Source: an uncultured Flavobacteriaceae bacterium (lineage in GTDB: Bacteria > Bacteroidota > Bacteroidia > Flavobacteriales > Flavobacteriaceae). Taken from it: a stretch of 64,000 nt of DNA. This document shows positions 42,914 to 51,297 of this stretch, in pieces (positions within the stretch are counted from its first letter, which is position 1; every line of letters begins with the position of its first letter). The position numbers and the translations under genes were made by a program. The notes under the pieces are model-generated. The model did not search any database. It was not told the DNA's origin and was given only the letters and a program-made list of their open reading frames with translations. The stretch spans positions 124,001-188,000 of the forward strand of contig CANLVG010000010.1 of assembly GCA_947494565.1 (NCBI GenBank). The letters run 5' to 3'.

Positions 42914-45739
42914 TTAAATCTCCATAATATAGTCAGTTAGTCCACTTTCATGCGACAAATTCATTTTTTTTCTCAAACGATAGCGCTTTACCTCCACACT
43001 ACGAACAGATATATTGAGTAATGGAGCTATTTCTTTTGAAGATAGATTCAGTCTTAGATAAGCACATAGTCGTAAATCATTGGAGGTCAATTCAGGATGT
43101 ACGCCTTTCACTTTTTTAAGAAAATCTTTATCCGCATTATTAAATGCGTCCTCAAAGAATTTCCAGTCATCTGAATTATTGATGTTCCGATCTATTGTTC
43201 GAATTACGGAGCTTATTCCTGGATTTTTTACATTTTGTTTCAGTTGGTCCTTTATTGCATTGAGAAACTCGTTCTTTTTGATAATGCTCATTGTTGATAT
43301 GGCCAACTCTCTATTCTTGTTCTTAACCTCTTCTTGCAGTCTTTCGTTCTTGAGCTGAACTATTTTTTTTTGCGCCTTAAGCCTTTTGCGCTTCAATCTC
43401 TTTTTACTCTCTTTCAAGAGTTGTTCTTGTTGTTTTTGATAATATCCCTTGTATAATTTATGCACAAAAATGGCCAATAAAGTGGCACCACATATATAGA
43501 GAGCGATGGCTAAGTTCGATAAATACCAGGGTCTTTTGATTCTGAACGTATATGATGCAACATTACTGGAAACTTCGTTTCCTGCTTTTGCCCTGACTTT
43601 GAAGGTATAATTACCGAAGGGTAAATTCTCAAAAGACACACTAGGGTCTTTTGTCCAGTCACTCCAGCTATCATATTTTCCCTGAAGCTGATACTGATAC
43701 CTTACTTCTGTGTATTTATCGTATTCGGGAATGGAATAGGAGAAAGACAGGTTGTTCTGAGACGAATTGAAGTCCGCGCTCCCTTCTACCAGTACTACGT
43801 TCTCTAAAGCCGATGTTGTGGATTTTCTTGCTATTGAATTAATTCGTACGACGTACTCTTTTGAGGCAACCTTGTTCAAATTCAATGTAAGATACCCATT
43901 CGAGATTCCTATTAAATATTTCTCATTTTTAAGTGGTGTCAGACTTTCAAATCCCAATACCCCCAAATTTTTCCTCAGATCGGAAGGAATGGCAATTTTA
44001 TTGACTTCGGCAGTAGTACTGAACCTGCCCGGCCTGACTTGAACAATATTGCTGTTGGTGAAATACCAAAGTTGACTGTTTTCAATATCGGAAACGAAAA
44101 TACCCACAGGCACATCGTTGTTATCTACATAAAACATATTCGTCAATAGTGTATCCAATTTGAACTGGTCTTCCAAATTATGGTACTTAAAAACACCTTG
44201 GTCACAGGTATAAAGCAGGTTATCCGAGAACTTGACCAGACTAGCTCCAGTACCTTTTGAAGCTTCATTCACTACCTTGATCACCTTTCTATACCCTTCG
44301 TCAAAATTGAGCTTATAAACGCCTTTGAACTCACGATTCACGGCCACTTGGCCTTCTGTAATAAACTCAAAAAAACGGCTAGATATGTCAAAACCTTCTA
44401 TGGTATTTCTCAACTTCCAACCTTCTCCGGTTTCTTCCAGAACACTTAACCCATTGAAATTTCCTTGAAGCATGAGGTTTTCTTTCCCCGGAATGGGCTT
44501 GATATCCCAAGTTCCAGGAAAATTGGAAACAAGCTTGGCCTCTTGATTTTCTATAAGATAAGTACCATTGTTATGTCCACAGAACAACGCATCCCCCTCC
44601 ACCTTCAAAACCCAGACTTGACCTTCGGTTCCTTGAATAATATTGAAGTCCTCATCGTTCTCGATATGTTTGCTAAAAAGACCTTGATTCGTTCCTAGGT
44701 ATAGGTAATCTTGGTAGAGCATGGAAGCATAAACTACCCCCAGTTTTCCGTTTTTATCAATGTATTCATTAAATGGCGAATTGAGGTTAACCACACTAAC
44801 TCCATTGTCAAGGGCCAACCATAAATTATGGTCGACGTCCTCGAATAAAGAAAGTACCGTATTATTGTTCAATCCCTTTTTTTGGTTGATATTCAAGAGG
44901 ATGTTCCCCTCCTTGTCGATTTGGAAAATCCCATTTGAGATTGTACCTAGAACAACAGTACCATCTTCCAGTTGTAGACTGCTATAAATATTTAGGGAAG
45001 GAATGTTGTCTTCAAAAGGACTTGTCCATTTTTCAAGAATACCGCTATCAAAAAAATAAAAATTTCCTTTCTCGGTAACTAACAACGGCCTATCATCCAT
45101 AGAAAAGATTCCCGTGACCACAGTACCACGTATTAAAGCGTCATCGTTAACCAAAACCGGCTTACCGCTTTCAATTTTAAAAAGGCCCTTATCCACACTA
45201 TGGAAGAAAAGAGTTCCTTCAAAATTGAACATATGCGCTTTGGTGGACTTCGATTCTACGACCTCTACAGACTTGTCGGAAGCATTATAGATATATATTC
45301 TTTCAAGACTTTGAAATAGCACCCAATTGTCTAGCTCCAGAATATTCCAGATTTCCTCGTCTTCCAATAGAGGTAGCTCTAAACTACTACTTATAGATTG
45401 GTATGCCAAATCTCCTTCGGCCTGCTTTTCCCAAAAGCCGAACTCCATATAGCAGCCGGTATATATGGTATTACCTATAGCCTTGACCGAACGGATCGTA
45501 GAACCATTCGGTGATTGATATAATCGCCACACAGCCCCATTATATTCGAGAAGGCCGGTATTATTGGCGACATAGATATTCTTTTCTTCGGATTGACCAA
45601 TACCCCAATTCTGGTTTTGGGCATTGTAGTCTATCGGAGTATAATTTTGAACGGGCGGAAGCTCCTGACAGGTTAAAGTGAAGGTTGCCAGAAAGCAAAT
45701 CAAGATAAAACTGAATGGCTCACAGCCATATGCACCCAC
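42914..45739 (-). CDS. Transmembrane YYY-domain/LuxR-type regulator
   Basis: About 941 residues from a GTG at 45739; an alternative GTG at 45787 overlaps clpS by 17 bp. An N-terminal signal (PFSFILICFLATFTLTCQ) leads to a long periplasmic propeller of Reg_prop-like repeats (IWNILELDNWVLFQS, LEDGTVVLGTISNGIF, SLFEDVDHNLWLALDNG), a Y_Y_Y domain (YTEVRYQYQLQGKYDSWSDW), one membrane helix (LAIALYICGATLLAIFVHKLY), a basic coiled coil, and a C-terminal LuxR helix-turn-helix (LRLCAYLRLNLSSKEIAPLLNISVRSVEVKR). It resembles a hybrid-sensor architecture that goes directly to DNA binding without a kinase. Likely senses the glucan and controls the adjacent GH16 gene. Confidence 0.85.
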   Translation of the reverse strand: MGAYGCEPFSFILICFLATFTLTCQELPPVQNYTPIDYNAQNQNWGIGQSEEKNIYVANNTGLLEYNGAVWRLYQSPNGSTIRSVKAIGNTIYTGCYMEFGFWEKQAEGDLAYQSISSSLELPLLEDEEIWNILELDNWVLFQSLERIYIYNASDKSVEVVESKSTKAHMFNFEGTLFFHSVDKGLFKIESGKPVLVNDDALIRGTVVTGIFSMDDRPLLVTEKGNFYFFDSGILEKWTSPFEDNIPSLNIYSSLQLEDGTVVLGTISNGIFQIDKEGNILLNINQKKGLNNNTVLSLFEDVDHNLWLALDNGVSVVNLNSPFNEYIDKNGKLGVVYASMLYQDYLYLGTNQGLFSKHIENDEDFNIIQGTEGQVWVLKVEGDALFCGHNNGTYLIENQEAKLVSNFPGTWDIKPIPGKENLMLQGNFNGLSVLEETGEGWKLRNTIEGFDISSRFFEFITEGQVAVNREFKGVYKLNFDEGYRKVIKVVNEASKGTGASLVKFSDNLLYTCDQGVFKYHNLEDQFKLDTLLTNMFYVDNNDVPVGIFVSDIENSQLWYFTNSNIVQVRPGRFSTTAEVNKIAIPSDLRKNLGVLGFESLTPLKNEKYLIGISNGYLTLNLNKVASKEYVVRINSIARKSTTSALENVVLVEGSADFNSSQNNLSFSYSIPEYDKYTEVRYQYQLQGKYDSWSDWTKDPSVSFENLPFGNYTFKVRAKAGNEVSSNVASYTFRIKRPWYLSNLAIALYICGATLLAIFVHKLYKGYYQKQQEQLLKESKKRLKRKRLKAQKKIVQLKNERLQEEVKNKNRELAISTMSIIKKNEFLNAIKDQLKQNVKNPGISSVIRTIDRNINNSDDWKFFEDAFNNADKDFLKKVKGVHPELTSNDLRLCAYLRLNLSSKEIAPLLNISVRSVEVKRYRLRKKMNLSHESGLTDYIMEI

Positions 45740-45770
45740 TCTTTGGCGAATTCCCGTATCCCTTTTTGGA

Positions 45771-46046
45771 TTAGACGATCTCAGCACTTAATCCAGCTTG
45801 TAGCAATCGGGTACAACGCGGTTCAAGATCACTGTACTCCCCAGTTTTTACGGTACACTTTCCATTGTGATGTACGATCAAAGAGCATTGTTCCGCTTGT
45901 TCGGCGGTATGTTCGCAGACATCGATCAATGTTTCAATAACATGTTCAAAGGTATTGACCTCATCATTAAAAAGTACGATTTCATTCTGATTCACCGTCT
46001 CTTCTTCAAGCAATAATTCTTCTGAAATTTTTTCCTTGACACTCAT
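45771..46046 (-). CDS. clpS: ATP-dependent Clp protease adaptor ClpS
   Basis: 91 residues. Core motifs: IVLFNDEVNTFEHVIETLIDVC (the N-end-rule binding loop with conserved Asn-Asp), CSLIVHHNGKCTVKTGEYSDLEPRCTRLLQAGLSAEI. Role: adaptor delivering N-degron substrates to ClpAP/ClpC. An acidic, flexible N-terminus (EELLLEEETVNQ) precedes the domain. It lies next to prmA, a common Bacteroidota gene order, both on the minus strand with 32 bp between. Confidence 0.95.
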   Translation of the reverse strand: MSVKEKISEELLLEEETVNQNEIVLFNDEVNTFEHVIETLIDVCEHTAEQAEQCSLIVHHNGKCTVKTGEYSDLEPRCTRLLQAGLSAEIV

Positions 46047-46078
46047 GATACTAATGGTTTAAAAGGACTTCAATGTTT

Positions 46079-46915
46079 CTAAAGTACATATTTTACGGCA
46101 ACCCAATTATTCTTTTCAAAGTTTTTTTCAAACTTTAACGCTGCACTACCACACTTTTCAGAAACGATAGCAATGTCTTCTTTGTAGAAACCACTCAACA
46201 GAAGAAGGCCCTTTGGGCGTAGGCAATTTGCGTAGCTGGGAATATCAGCGAGAAGGATATTTCTATTGATATTTGCGATAATGACATCGTACTTATTGTT
46301 ACCTAAAAGGTCGGCATCACCTTGTTTCACTTGAATCTGGTTACAGTTGTTTCGTGCCACATTTTCTAAGGAGTTCTCGAAACACCAAGGATCGATATCA
46401 ATTGCGTCAACATTGGTTGCCCCTTTCATGGCGCTTAAAATCGCCAGAACTCCCGTTCCGCAGCCCATATCCAATACGGATTTACCTTCACAATCAAGTT
46501 CCAAGATATGCTCCAACATCATGTAAGTCGTTTCATGGTGTCCGGTACCGAAGCTCATTTTGGGTTCAATAACAATATCGAATGGTACGTTAGGTTTTTC
46601 GTGAAATGGCGCACGAACAACACAGGTATCACCAACTTGAATGGGATTGAAATTCGATTCCCAATTGGCATTCCAGTTTTCTTGTTCGATTTCTTTGTAT
46701 TGAAAAGTGATACTAAAATTGGTATTCCTAAGAATCTCCACTTCTTTTAGCATTTGCTCCGACCAGTCTTTTTGTTGTATATAGGCCAAGATTCCTTGTG
46801 GTTCCTCTACGAAACTTTCAAATCCTATGGCGCCCAGTTCGGCCATCAGTATATCCGAGGCGGGTTGCAAAGGTTGTACCTCAAAAGCGTACTCTATGTA
46901 AACGGTATTGGTCAT
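46079..46915 (-). CDS. prmA: Ribosomal protein L11 methyltransferase
   Basis: 278 residues. The PrmA substrate/fold motif IEPKMSFGTGHHETTYMML at about 116-134 and the SAM motif VLDMGCGTGVLAI at about 147-159 are intact, followed by DAIDIDPWCFENSLENV and IIANINRNILL. It trimethylates L11 in the ribosome. The neighbouring clpS downstream and tpiA upstream on the same strand suggest a housekeeping block. Confidence 0.96.
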   Translation of the reverse strand: MTNTVYIEYAFEVQPLQPASDILMAELGAIGFESFVEEPQGILAYIQQKDWSEQMLKEVEILRNTNFSITFQYKEIEQENWNANWESNFNPIQVGDTCVVRAPFHEKPNVPFDIVIEPKMSFGTGHHETTYMMLEHILELDCEGKSVLDMGCGTGVLAILSAMKGATNVDAIDIDPWCFENSLENVARNNCNQIQVKQGDADLLGNNKYDVIIANINRNILLADIPSYANCLRPKGLLLLSGFYKEDIAIVSEKCGSAALKFEKNFEKNNWVAVKYVL

Positions 46916-47023
46916 TCTAAGGTTTTAGCACCCGTCGTATTGAAAAAATAAATCTTGTTCACCACCCTTCTGTCCTTAGAGTACCGAGGGGTCGTTCATA
47001 CCAAAGCTCTATGATCAAGGGTC

Positions 47024-47773
47024 TTAAATGGCCTTTATGATCGCGGCAAAATCATCGGCTACCAATGAAGCACCGCCAATAAGCCCCCCATCAACGTCAG
47101 GTTTGGAAAAAATTTCCTTTGCGTTATTCGGCTTGACACTACCTCCGTATAAAATCGAAACCTTGTTCGCAATACCACTATCGTAGGCTTGGGTAATCGT
47201 ATTTCTTATGAAGGCATGCATTTCTTGTGCCTGTTCAGGACTCGCTGTCTCACCCGTTCCAATAGCCCATACAGGCTCATAGGCCAATACGATTTGGTTC
47301 CAAGATTTTGAATCTAGAGTGAATAGCGCTTTTTTAAGTTGTTCTTCTACAACCTTGAAATGATTTCCGGATTTACGCTCCTCCAATTCCTCTCCGAAAC
47401 AGAAGAGTACTCGCATGTTCTTTTCTAAAGCCGCCGCCACTTTCTTTGATAATATCTCATCGGTCTCACCGAAATAAGCGCGTCTTTCAGAGTGCCCGAT
47501 AATTACCGTATCGACACCGATACTCATGAGCATATCTCCTGAAATTTCACCAGTAAATGCACCACTTGGGGCAAAATGCATATTTTGGGCAATAACTTCA
47601 ATAACGGATGATTCCAAGAGGCGCACCGCGACGCCCAGATTCACAAATGTGGGAGCGACCATGACCTCGGCATCCGTGTCTGGCAGTTTTGCGGACAGTT
47701 CTGACAACAAGGCCTCCGTCTCCATTAGATTTTTGTTCATTTTCCAGTTTCCTGCTACTATTTTGCTTCTCAT
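47024..47773 (-). CDS. tpiA: Triose-phosphate isomerase
   Basis: 249 residues, standard length. Catalytic residues are visible: Asn9/Lys11 in GNWKMNK, His94 in IIGHSERRAY, Glu166 in AYEPVWAIGTG, and the phosphate-binding loop LYGGSVKPNNA plus GLIGGASL. Glycolytic interconversion of DHAP and GAP. It is 22 bp from the BT_3928-like gene upstream on the same strand, probably co-transcribed. Confidence 0.98.
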   Translation of the reverse strand: MRSKIVAGNWKMNKNLMETEALLSELSAKLPDTDAEVMVAPTFVNLGVAVRLLESSVIEVIAQNMHFAPSGAFTGEISGDMLMSIGVDTVIIGHSERRAYFGETDEILSKKVAAALEKNMRVLFCFGEELEERKSGNHFKVVEEQLKKALFTLDSKSWNQIVLAYEPVWAIGTGETASPEQAQEMHAFIRNTITQAYDSGIANKVSILYGGSVKPNNAKEIFSKPDVDGGLIGGASLVADDFAAIIKAI

Positions 47774-47795
47774 TTCTGTATCGTTTGTTTAGTGT

Positions 47796-48893
47796 TTACT
47801 TCAATTCTAAGTTGTCGATGTCGTTAAAATGTACCTTTTCCATAATCGTGCCCTTCTCCAAGACCAAAACGCCTGGGTTGGAGCGTACGATCGTCTTGAG
47901 CGTGGTCTCATCAGTAAAATAAAAATCAAAACCCAGACCATGTTGTTTTACCAATTCAGCGGTCTGCTGCTCATTGGAGGCAGACATGCCAATAACCCTG
48001 TATCCTTTTTTAAGGGCACGCTCCGTCACTTTCTTTACAGCTATATACGCCTCGCGGTTTGTTTTGCGCAAATCATAAGCGATGACCATGACCAATTTCG
48101 GTTCGTTCAACAAAGTCAGGGCAAAATCTTCCCCGTTTTGCTCAATGGTAAAATCATGAACGGGGGGTTCATATCCCTTCTGGATTTCAGTAGTTTCCGC
48201 ACCAATGAACTCCCCATCGACCTGAGGGTAGTCGCCATTGGTCACCACTATTTTTTCACCATCGGCTGTTTTGAATTTCCAGGCGTATTCTATAATAGCT
48301 TTCGGTGCATCATCCGGTACGTTCATTCCATCTTCGATATTCGCTCCGATCTTATACGGTCTAAAATCGATTACAGGCAAGTGACGAAGTACATGAACGA
48401 CATAGAATCCGCAAAAAAGCAAGGCGACCACCATCATGATACGGCGAACTTTAAGACTGAACCATGGGGCAATAAAACGGTGGCCTACGAATAAGACCAG
48501 GATAAGCACCAACAAAATCACGTCTTTGGTAAATGATTCCCAAGGGGTGAGCTTTATGGCGTCACCAAAACAGCCACAATCAGTGACCTTATTGAAATAT
48601 GCCGAATAAAATGTGAGAAAAGTAAAACCTATGATCATCAGTAATAGGCTCCATACCGTAAATTTAACGCGAAAACCTACCAATAGCATCACACCCACCA
48701 ACACTTCAAAGATGACTACGACAATGGAAATGGTAAGGGCGTGTGGTTCAAAAAAAGGCAGATCTAGAACCCCTTGACTAAAATATTCCTCTAATTTAAA
48801 CGAGAAGCCTACTGGGTCATTGAGTTTGATAAAACCACTGATAATAAACAATATGCCTACAAAAACTCTGGAGAAGCCTACTAAATATTTCAT
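47796..48893 (-). CDS. BT_3928-family DoxX-like membrane protein with thioredoxin-like C-terminus
   Basis: 365 residues. The N-terminal half has four to five helices with DoxX/MauE-like features (GILFIISGFIKLNDPVGFSFKLEEYF, DCGCFGDAIKL). The C-terminal soluble half, after about residue 185, has PKLVMVIAYDLRKTN, RVIGMSAS, GFDFYFTDETTLKTIVRSNPGVLVLEKG, a thioredoxin-like fold lacking a CXXC. The family is conserved in Bacteroidota next to tpiA and DUF1599 genes, with unproven function. A redox or cell-envelope role is often suggested from the CGCFGD motif. It lies 3 bp from the DUF1599 gene. Confidence 0.88.
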   Translation of the reverse strand: MKYLVGFSRVFVGILFIISGFIKLNDPVGFSFKLEEYFSQGVLDLPFFEPHALTISIVVVIFEVLVGVMLLVGFRVKFTVWSLLLMIIGFTFLTFYSAYFNKVTDCGCFGDAIKLTPWESFTKDVILLVLILVLFVGHRFIAPWFSLKVRRIMMVVALLFCGFYVVHVLRHLPVIDFRPYKIGANIEDGMNVPDDAPKAIIEYAWKFKTADGEKIVVTNGDYPQVDGEFIGAETTEIQKGYEPPVHDFTIEQNGEDFALTLLNEPKLVMVIAYDLRKTNREAYIAVKKVTERALKKGYRVIGMSASNEQQTAELVKQHGLGFDFYFTDETTLKTIVRSNPGVLVLEKGTIMEKVHFNDIDNLELK

Positions 48894-48896
48894 ACG

Positions 48897-49442
48897 TCAC
48901 AACTGATTTTGCTCTAGATGAATCATTGCAAAAACAGCATAGTTCACCATATCTTGATAATTCGCATCTATACCTTCACTGACCAAAGTCTTGCCTTTAT
49001 TGTCTTCAATCTGTTTTACTCGAAGTAACTTCTGAAGGATCAAATCGGTCAACGAACTCACTCTCATATCGCGCCAAGCCTCTCCGTAATCATGATTTTT
49101 GTTCTCCATAAGGGATTTGGTCTTGCCAATATGTTTATCGAACAGGGTAAGTGCCCTTGCTTCTGACAAGTCGGGTTCATCAGCAACGCCCAGTTCAAGT
49201 TGAATGAGGGCCATTAACGAATAGTTGATAATTCCGATAAACTCGGAACGTTCTCCCTCTGCTACTTTCCTTACCTCGTTTTCTTGAAGGCTTCTAATGC
49301 GCTGCGCTTTGATATAAATTTGATCTGTTAGGGAGGGAAGTCGTAGAATTCGCCATGCGCTACCGTAGTCCTTCATCTTTTTCTGAAACAAATCTCGACA
49401 GCCTTTGATTACGGCATCATATTGTTCTGATGTGTTCTGCAT
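48897..49442 (-). CDS. DUF1599 domain protein
   Basis: 181 residues made of two similar halves: KDYGSAWRILRLPSLTDQI at about 19-37 and HDYGEAWRDMRVSSLTDLI at about 117-135, each followed by R-x-(K/R)-x-I/L and a helix. This is the tandem arrangement typical of DUF1599 (Nmad-like) proteins in Bacteroidota. Function is not established. It begins a block with the BT_3928-like and tpiA genes on the minus strand and is divergent from folP. Confidence 0.9.
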   Translation of the reverse strand: MQNTSEQYDAVIKGCRDLFQKKMKDYGSAWRILRLPSLTDQIYIKAQRIRSLQENEVRKVAEGERSEFIGIINYSLMALIQLELGVADEPDLSEARALTLFDKHIGKTKSLMENKNHDYGEAWRDMRVSSLTDLILQKLLRVKQIEDNKGKTLVSEGIDANYQDMVNYAVFAMIHLEQNQL

Positions 49443-49548
49443 GTATATCGTACTAATTTGCGTAAATTTCGCTTAAAACCTTGGGAATTTCAAAGGTCGT
49501 GCTTTAAAGTCGGTTTTTCAAATCATCCCATGTCTAGTTTCGCTGTTC

Positions 49549-50370
49549 ATGACCATCAACTGCAAAGGAAACCTTATTGATTTATCGACTCCCAAAGTGA
49601 TGGGTATTCTCAACATTACACCAGATTCGTTTTATGATGGCGGTAACTACAAAGATGAAAAATCCATTTTGGCGCAAGTCGAAAAAATGTTGGCGGCAGG
49701 CGCCACTTTTATAGATGTTGGCGCCTACAGCTCACGACCAGGAGCCGATCATGTATCAGTGGATGAAGAGCTTCAACGCATACTACCCGTGATTAGGCTG
49801 TTGCTGAACGAATTTCCGGGTATCCTCTTGTCTATTGACACCTTTCGAAGTCAAGTCGCCCAACAAGCCATAGAAGCTGGAGCGGCCCTGATCAATGATA
49901 TCTCAGCGGGCAAGCTAGATCATCAAATGCTACCGACCATTGCCAAGATCAGGGTGCCTTATATTATGATGCATATGCGAGGTACGCCACAGAACATGCA
50001 CCAGCTGACCGATTACCAAGATGTCGTTCTAGAGGTATTGCAGTACTTTTCGGAGCGCATGTCCGCAGCTAGGGCACTTGGAATTTACGACCTAATTATC
50101 GACCCGGGATTCGGCTTTGCAAAAACGGTAGCCCAAAATTACGATTTACTCAAAAAGCTCGACCTATTTCAACAGTTGAAGGCACCCTTACTTGCCGGTC
50201 TAAGTAGAAAGTCGATGATTTACAAAGTTTTGGAAACCACTTCGGAAAACGCTTTGAACGGCACCACAGCCCTACATATGATAGCGCTCGATAAAGGTGC
50301 TTCGATTTTACGTGTTCATGATGTCAAGGAAGCCATGGAATGTATTGAACTTTCGGCGCAGCTGAAATAG
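49549..50370 (+). CDS. folP: Dihydropteroate synthase
   Basis: 273 residues. Both DHPS signatures are intact: VMGILNITPDSFYDGGNY and GATFIDVGAYSSRPGA; then SIDTFRSQVAQQAIEAGAALINDIS, IMMHMRGTPQNM, and DPGFGFAKTVAQNY, LAGLSRKSMIY. It joins pABA to dihydropterin in folate synthesis. It is divergent from DUF1599 and 51 bp before cdaA, a pairing common in Bacteroidota. Confidence 0.97.
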   Translation: MTINCKGNLIDLSTPKVMGILNITPDSFYDGGNYKDEKSILAQVEKMLAAGATFIDVGAYSSRPGADHVSVDEELQRILPVIRLLLNEFPGILLSIDTFRSQVAQQAIEAGAALINDISAGKLDHQMLPTIAKIRVPYIMMHMRGTPQNMHQLTDYQDVVLEVLQYFSERMSAARALGIYDLIIDPGFGFAKTVAQNYDLLKKLDLFQQLKAPLLAGLSRKSMIYKVLETTSENALNGTTALHMIALDKGASILRVHDVKEAMECIELSAQLK

Positions 50371-50421
50371 GGACAATTTTTGTCTACCTATTTTCGTTAA
50401 TTTTACAAAAACTAGACAAAC

Positions 50422-51207
50422 TTGGATTCCCTGAATTTTCTTGACTTTAAGATTACCGATATCTTAGATATCATCTTGGTCGCCATTCTTCTCTACTACA
50501 TTTACAAGTTGGTCCGAGGTTCAGTCGCCATCAATATTTTTATTGGTATCGTTATCGTCTGGGGATTCTGGAAACTTACGGAACTCTTAGGAATGGAAAT
50601 GATCAGTAGTATGGTCGGTGCCTTTATGCAAGTGGGGTTGATTGCATTGATTATCGTTTTTCAACAGGAAATACGAAAGTTTCTGCTTATGATCGGCTCG
50701 ACCAACTTTGCCAACAAGCGTAATTTCTTAAAACACTTTAAGTTCTTGAAACAGGAAGGTCTCAGCACAAGTATCGATGTCGATGCTATTTTGAGTGCTT
50801 GTAAGACTATGGCATCGTCAAAAACGGGGGCTTTGATGGTCATTCAACGCAACAACTCGCTAGACTTCGTAAAATCTTCGGGCGACAAAATGTACATCGA
50901 GATTTCACAGCCCATTATCGAGAGTATTTTTTATAAGAACAGCCCCTTGCACGATGGGGCAGCTATCATCGTAAACAACTATATCGTGGCTACACGGGTT
51001 ATCCTTCCGGTCTCCAATGAACGGGGCATTCCTTTACACTATGGTCTGCGACATAGAGCAGCCGTAGGTATTACTGAAAAAACAGACGCCCTAGCACTCA
51101 TCGTCAGCGAAGAAACGGGAAACATTGCCTACATCAAAAATGGGGAATTTGTTGATTATGATGACCTTATAGAACTTTCAACCATTATCAAGGAAGATTT
51201 GATTTAA
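50422..51207 (+). CDS. cdaA: Diadenylate cyclase
   Basis: 261 residues starting at a TTG (50422), the only start giving the complete N-terminal helix set. Three membrane helices (about 14-90) precede the DAC domain; SPLHDGAAIIV (DGA at 178-180) and GLRHRAAVG (RHR at 210-212) are the ATP- and metal-binding motifs of cyclic di-AMP synthesis. No CdaR/YbbR or glmM follows, unlike Firmicutes. folP lies just upstream. CdaA acts at the inner membrane in osmotic or envelope signalling. Confidence 0.95.
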   Translation: MDSLNFLDFKITDILDIILVAILLYYIYKLVRGSVAINIFIGIVIVWGFWKLTELLGMEMISSMVGAFMQVGLIALIIVFQQEIRKFLLMIGSTNFANKRNFLKHFKFLKQEGLSTSIDVDAILSACKTMASSKTGALMVIQRNNSLDFVKSSGDKMYIEISQPIIESIFYKNSPLHDGAAIIVNNYIVATRVILPVSNERGIPLHYGLRHRAAVGITEKTDALALIVSEETGNIAYIKNGEFVDYDDLIELSTIIKEDLI

Positions 51208-51297
51208 TCAAACGCAGAACGGTAGCGTCAATCGACCGGAATTGCGCTGTGACGCCCGTATTGTTACCCTCTTAAGGCCCCATTTGGGATAGCTAGA

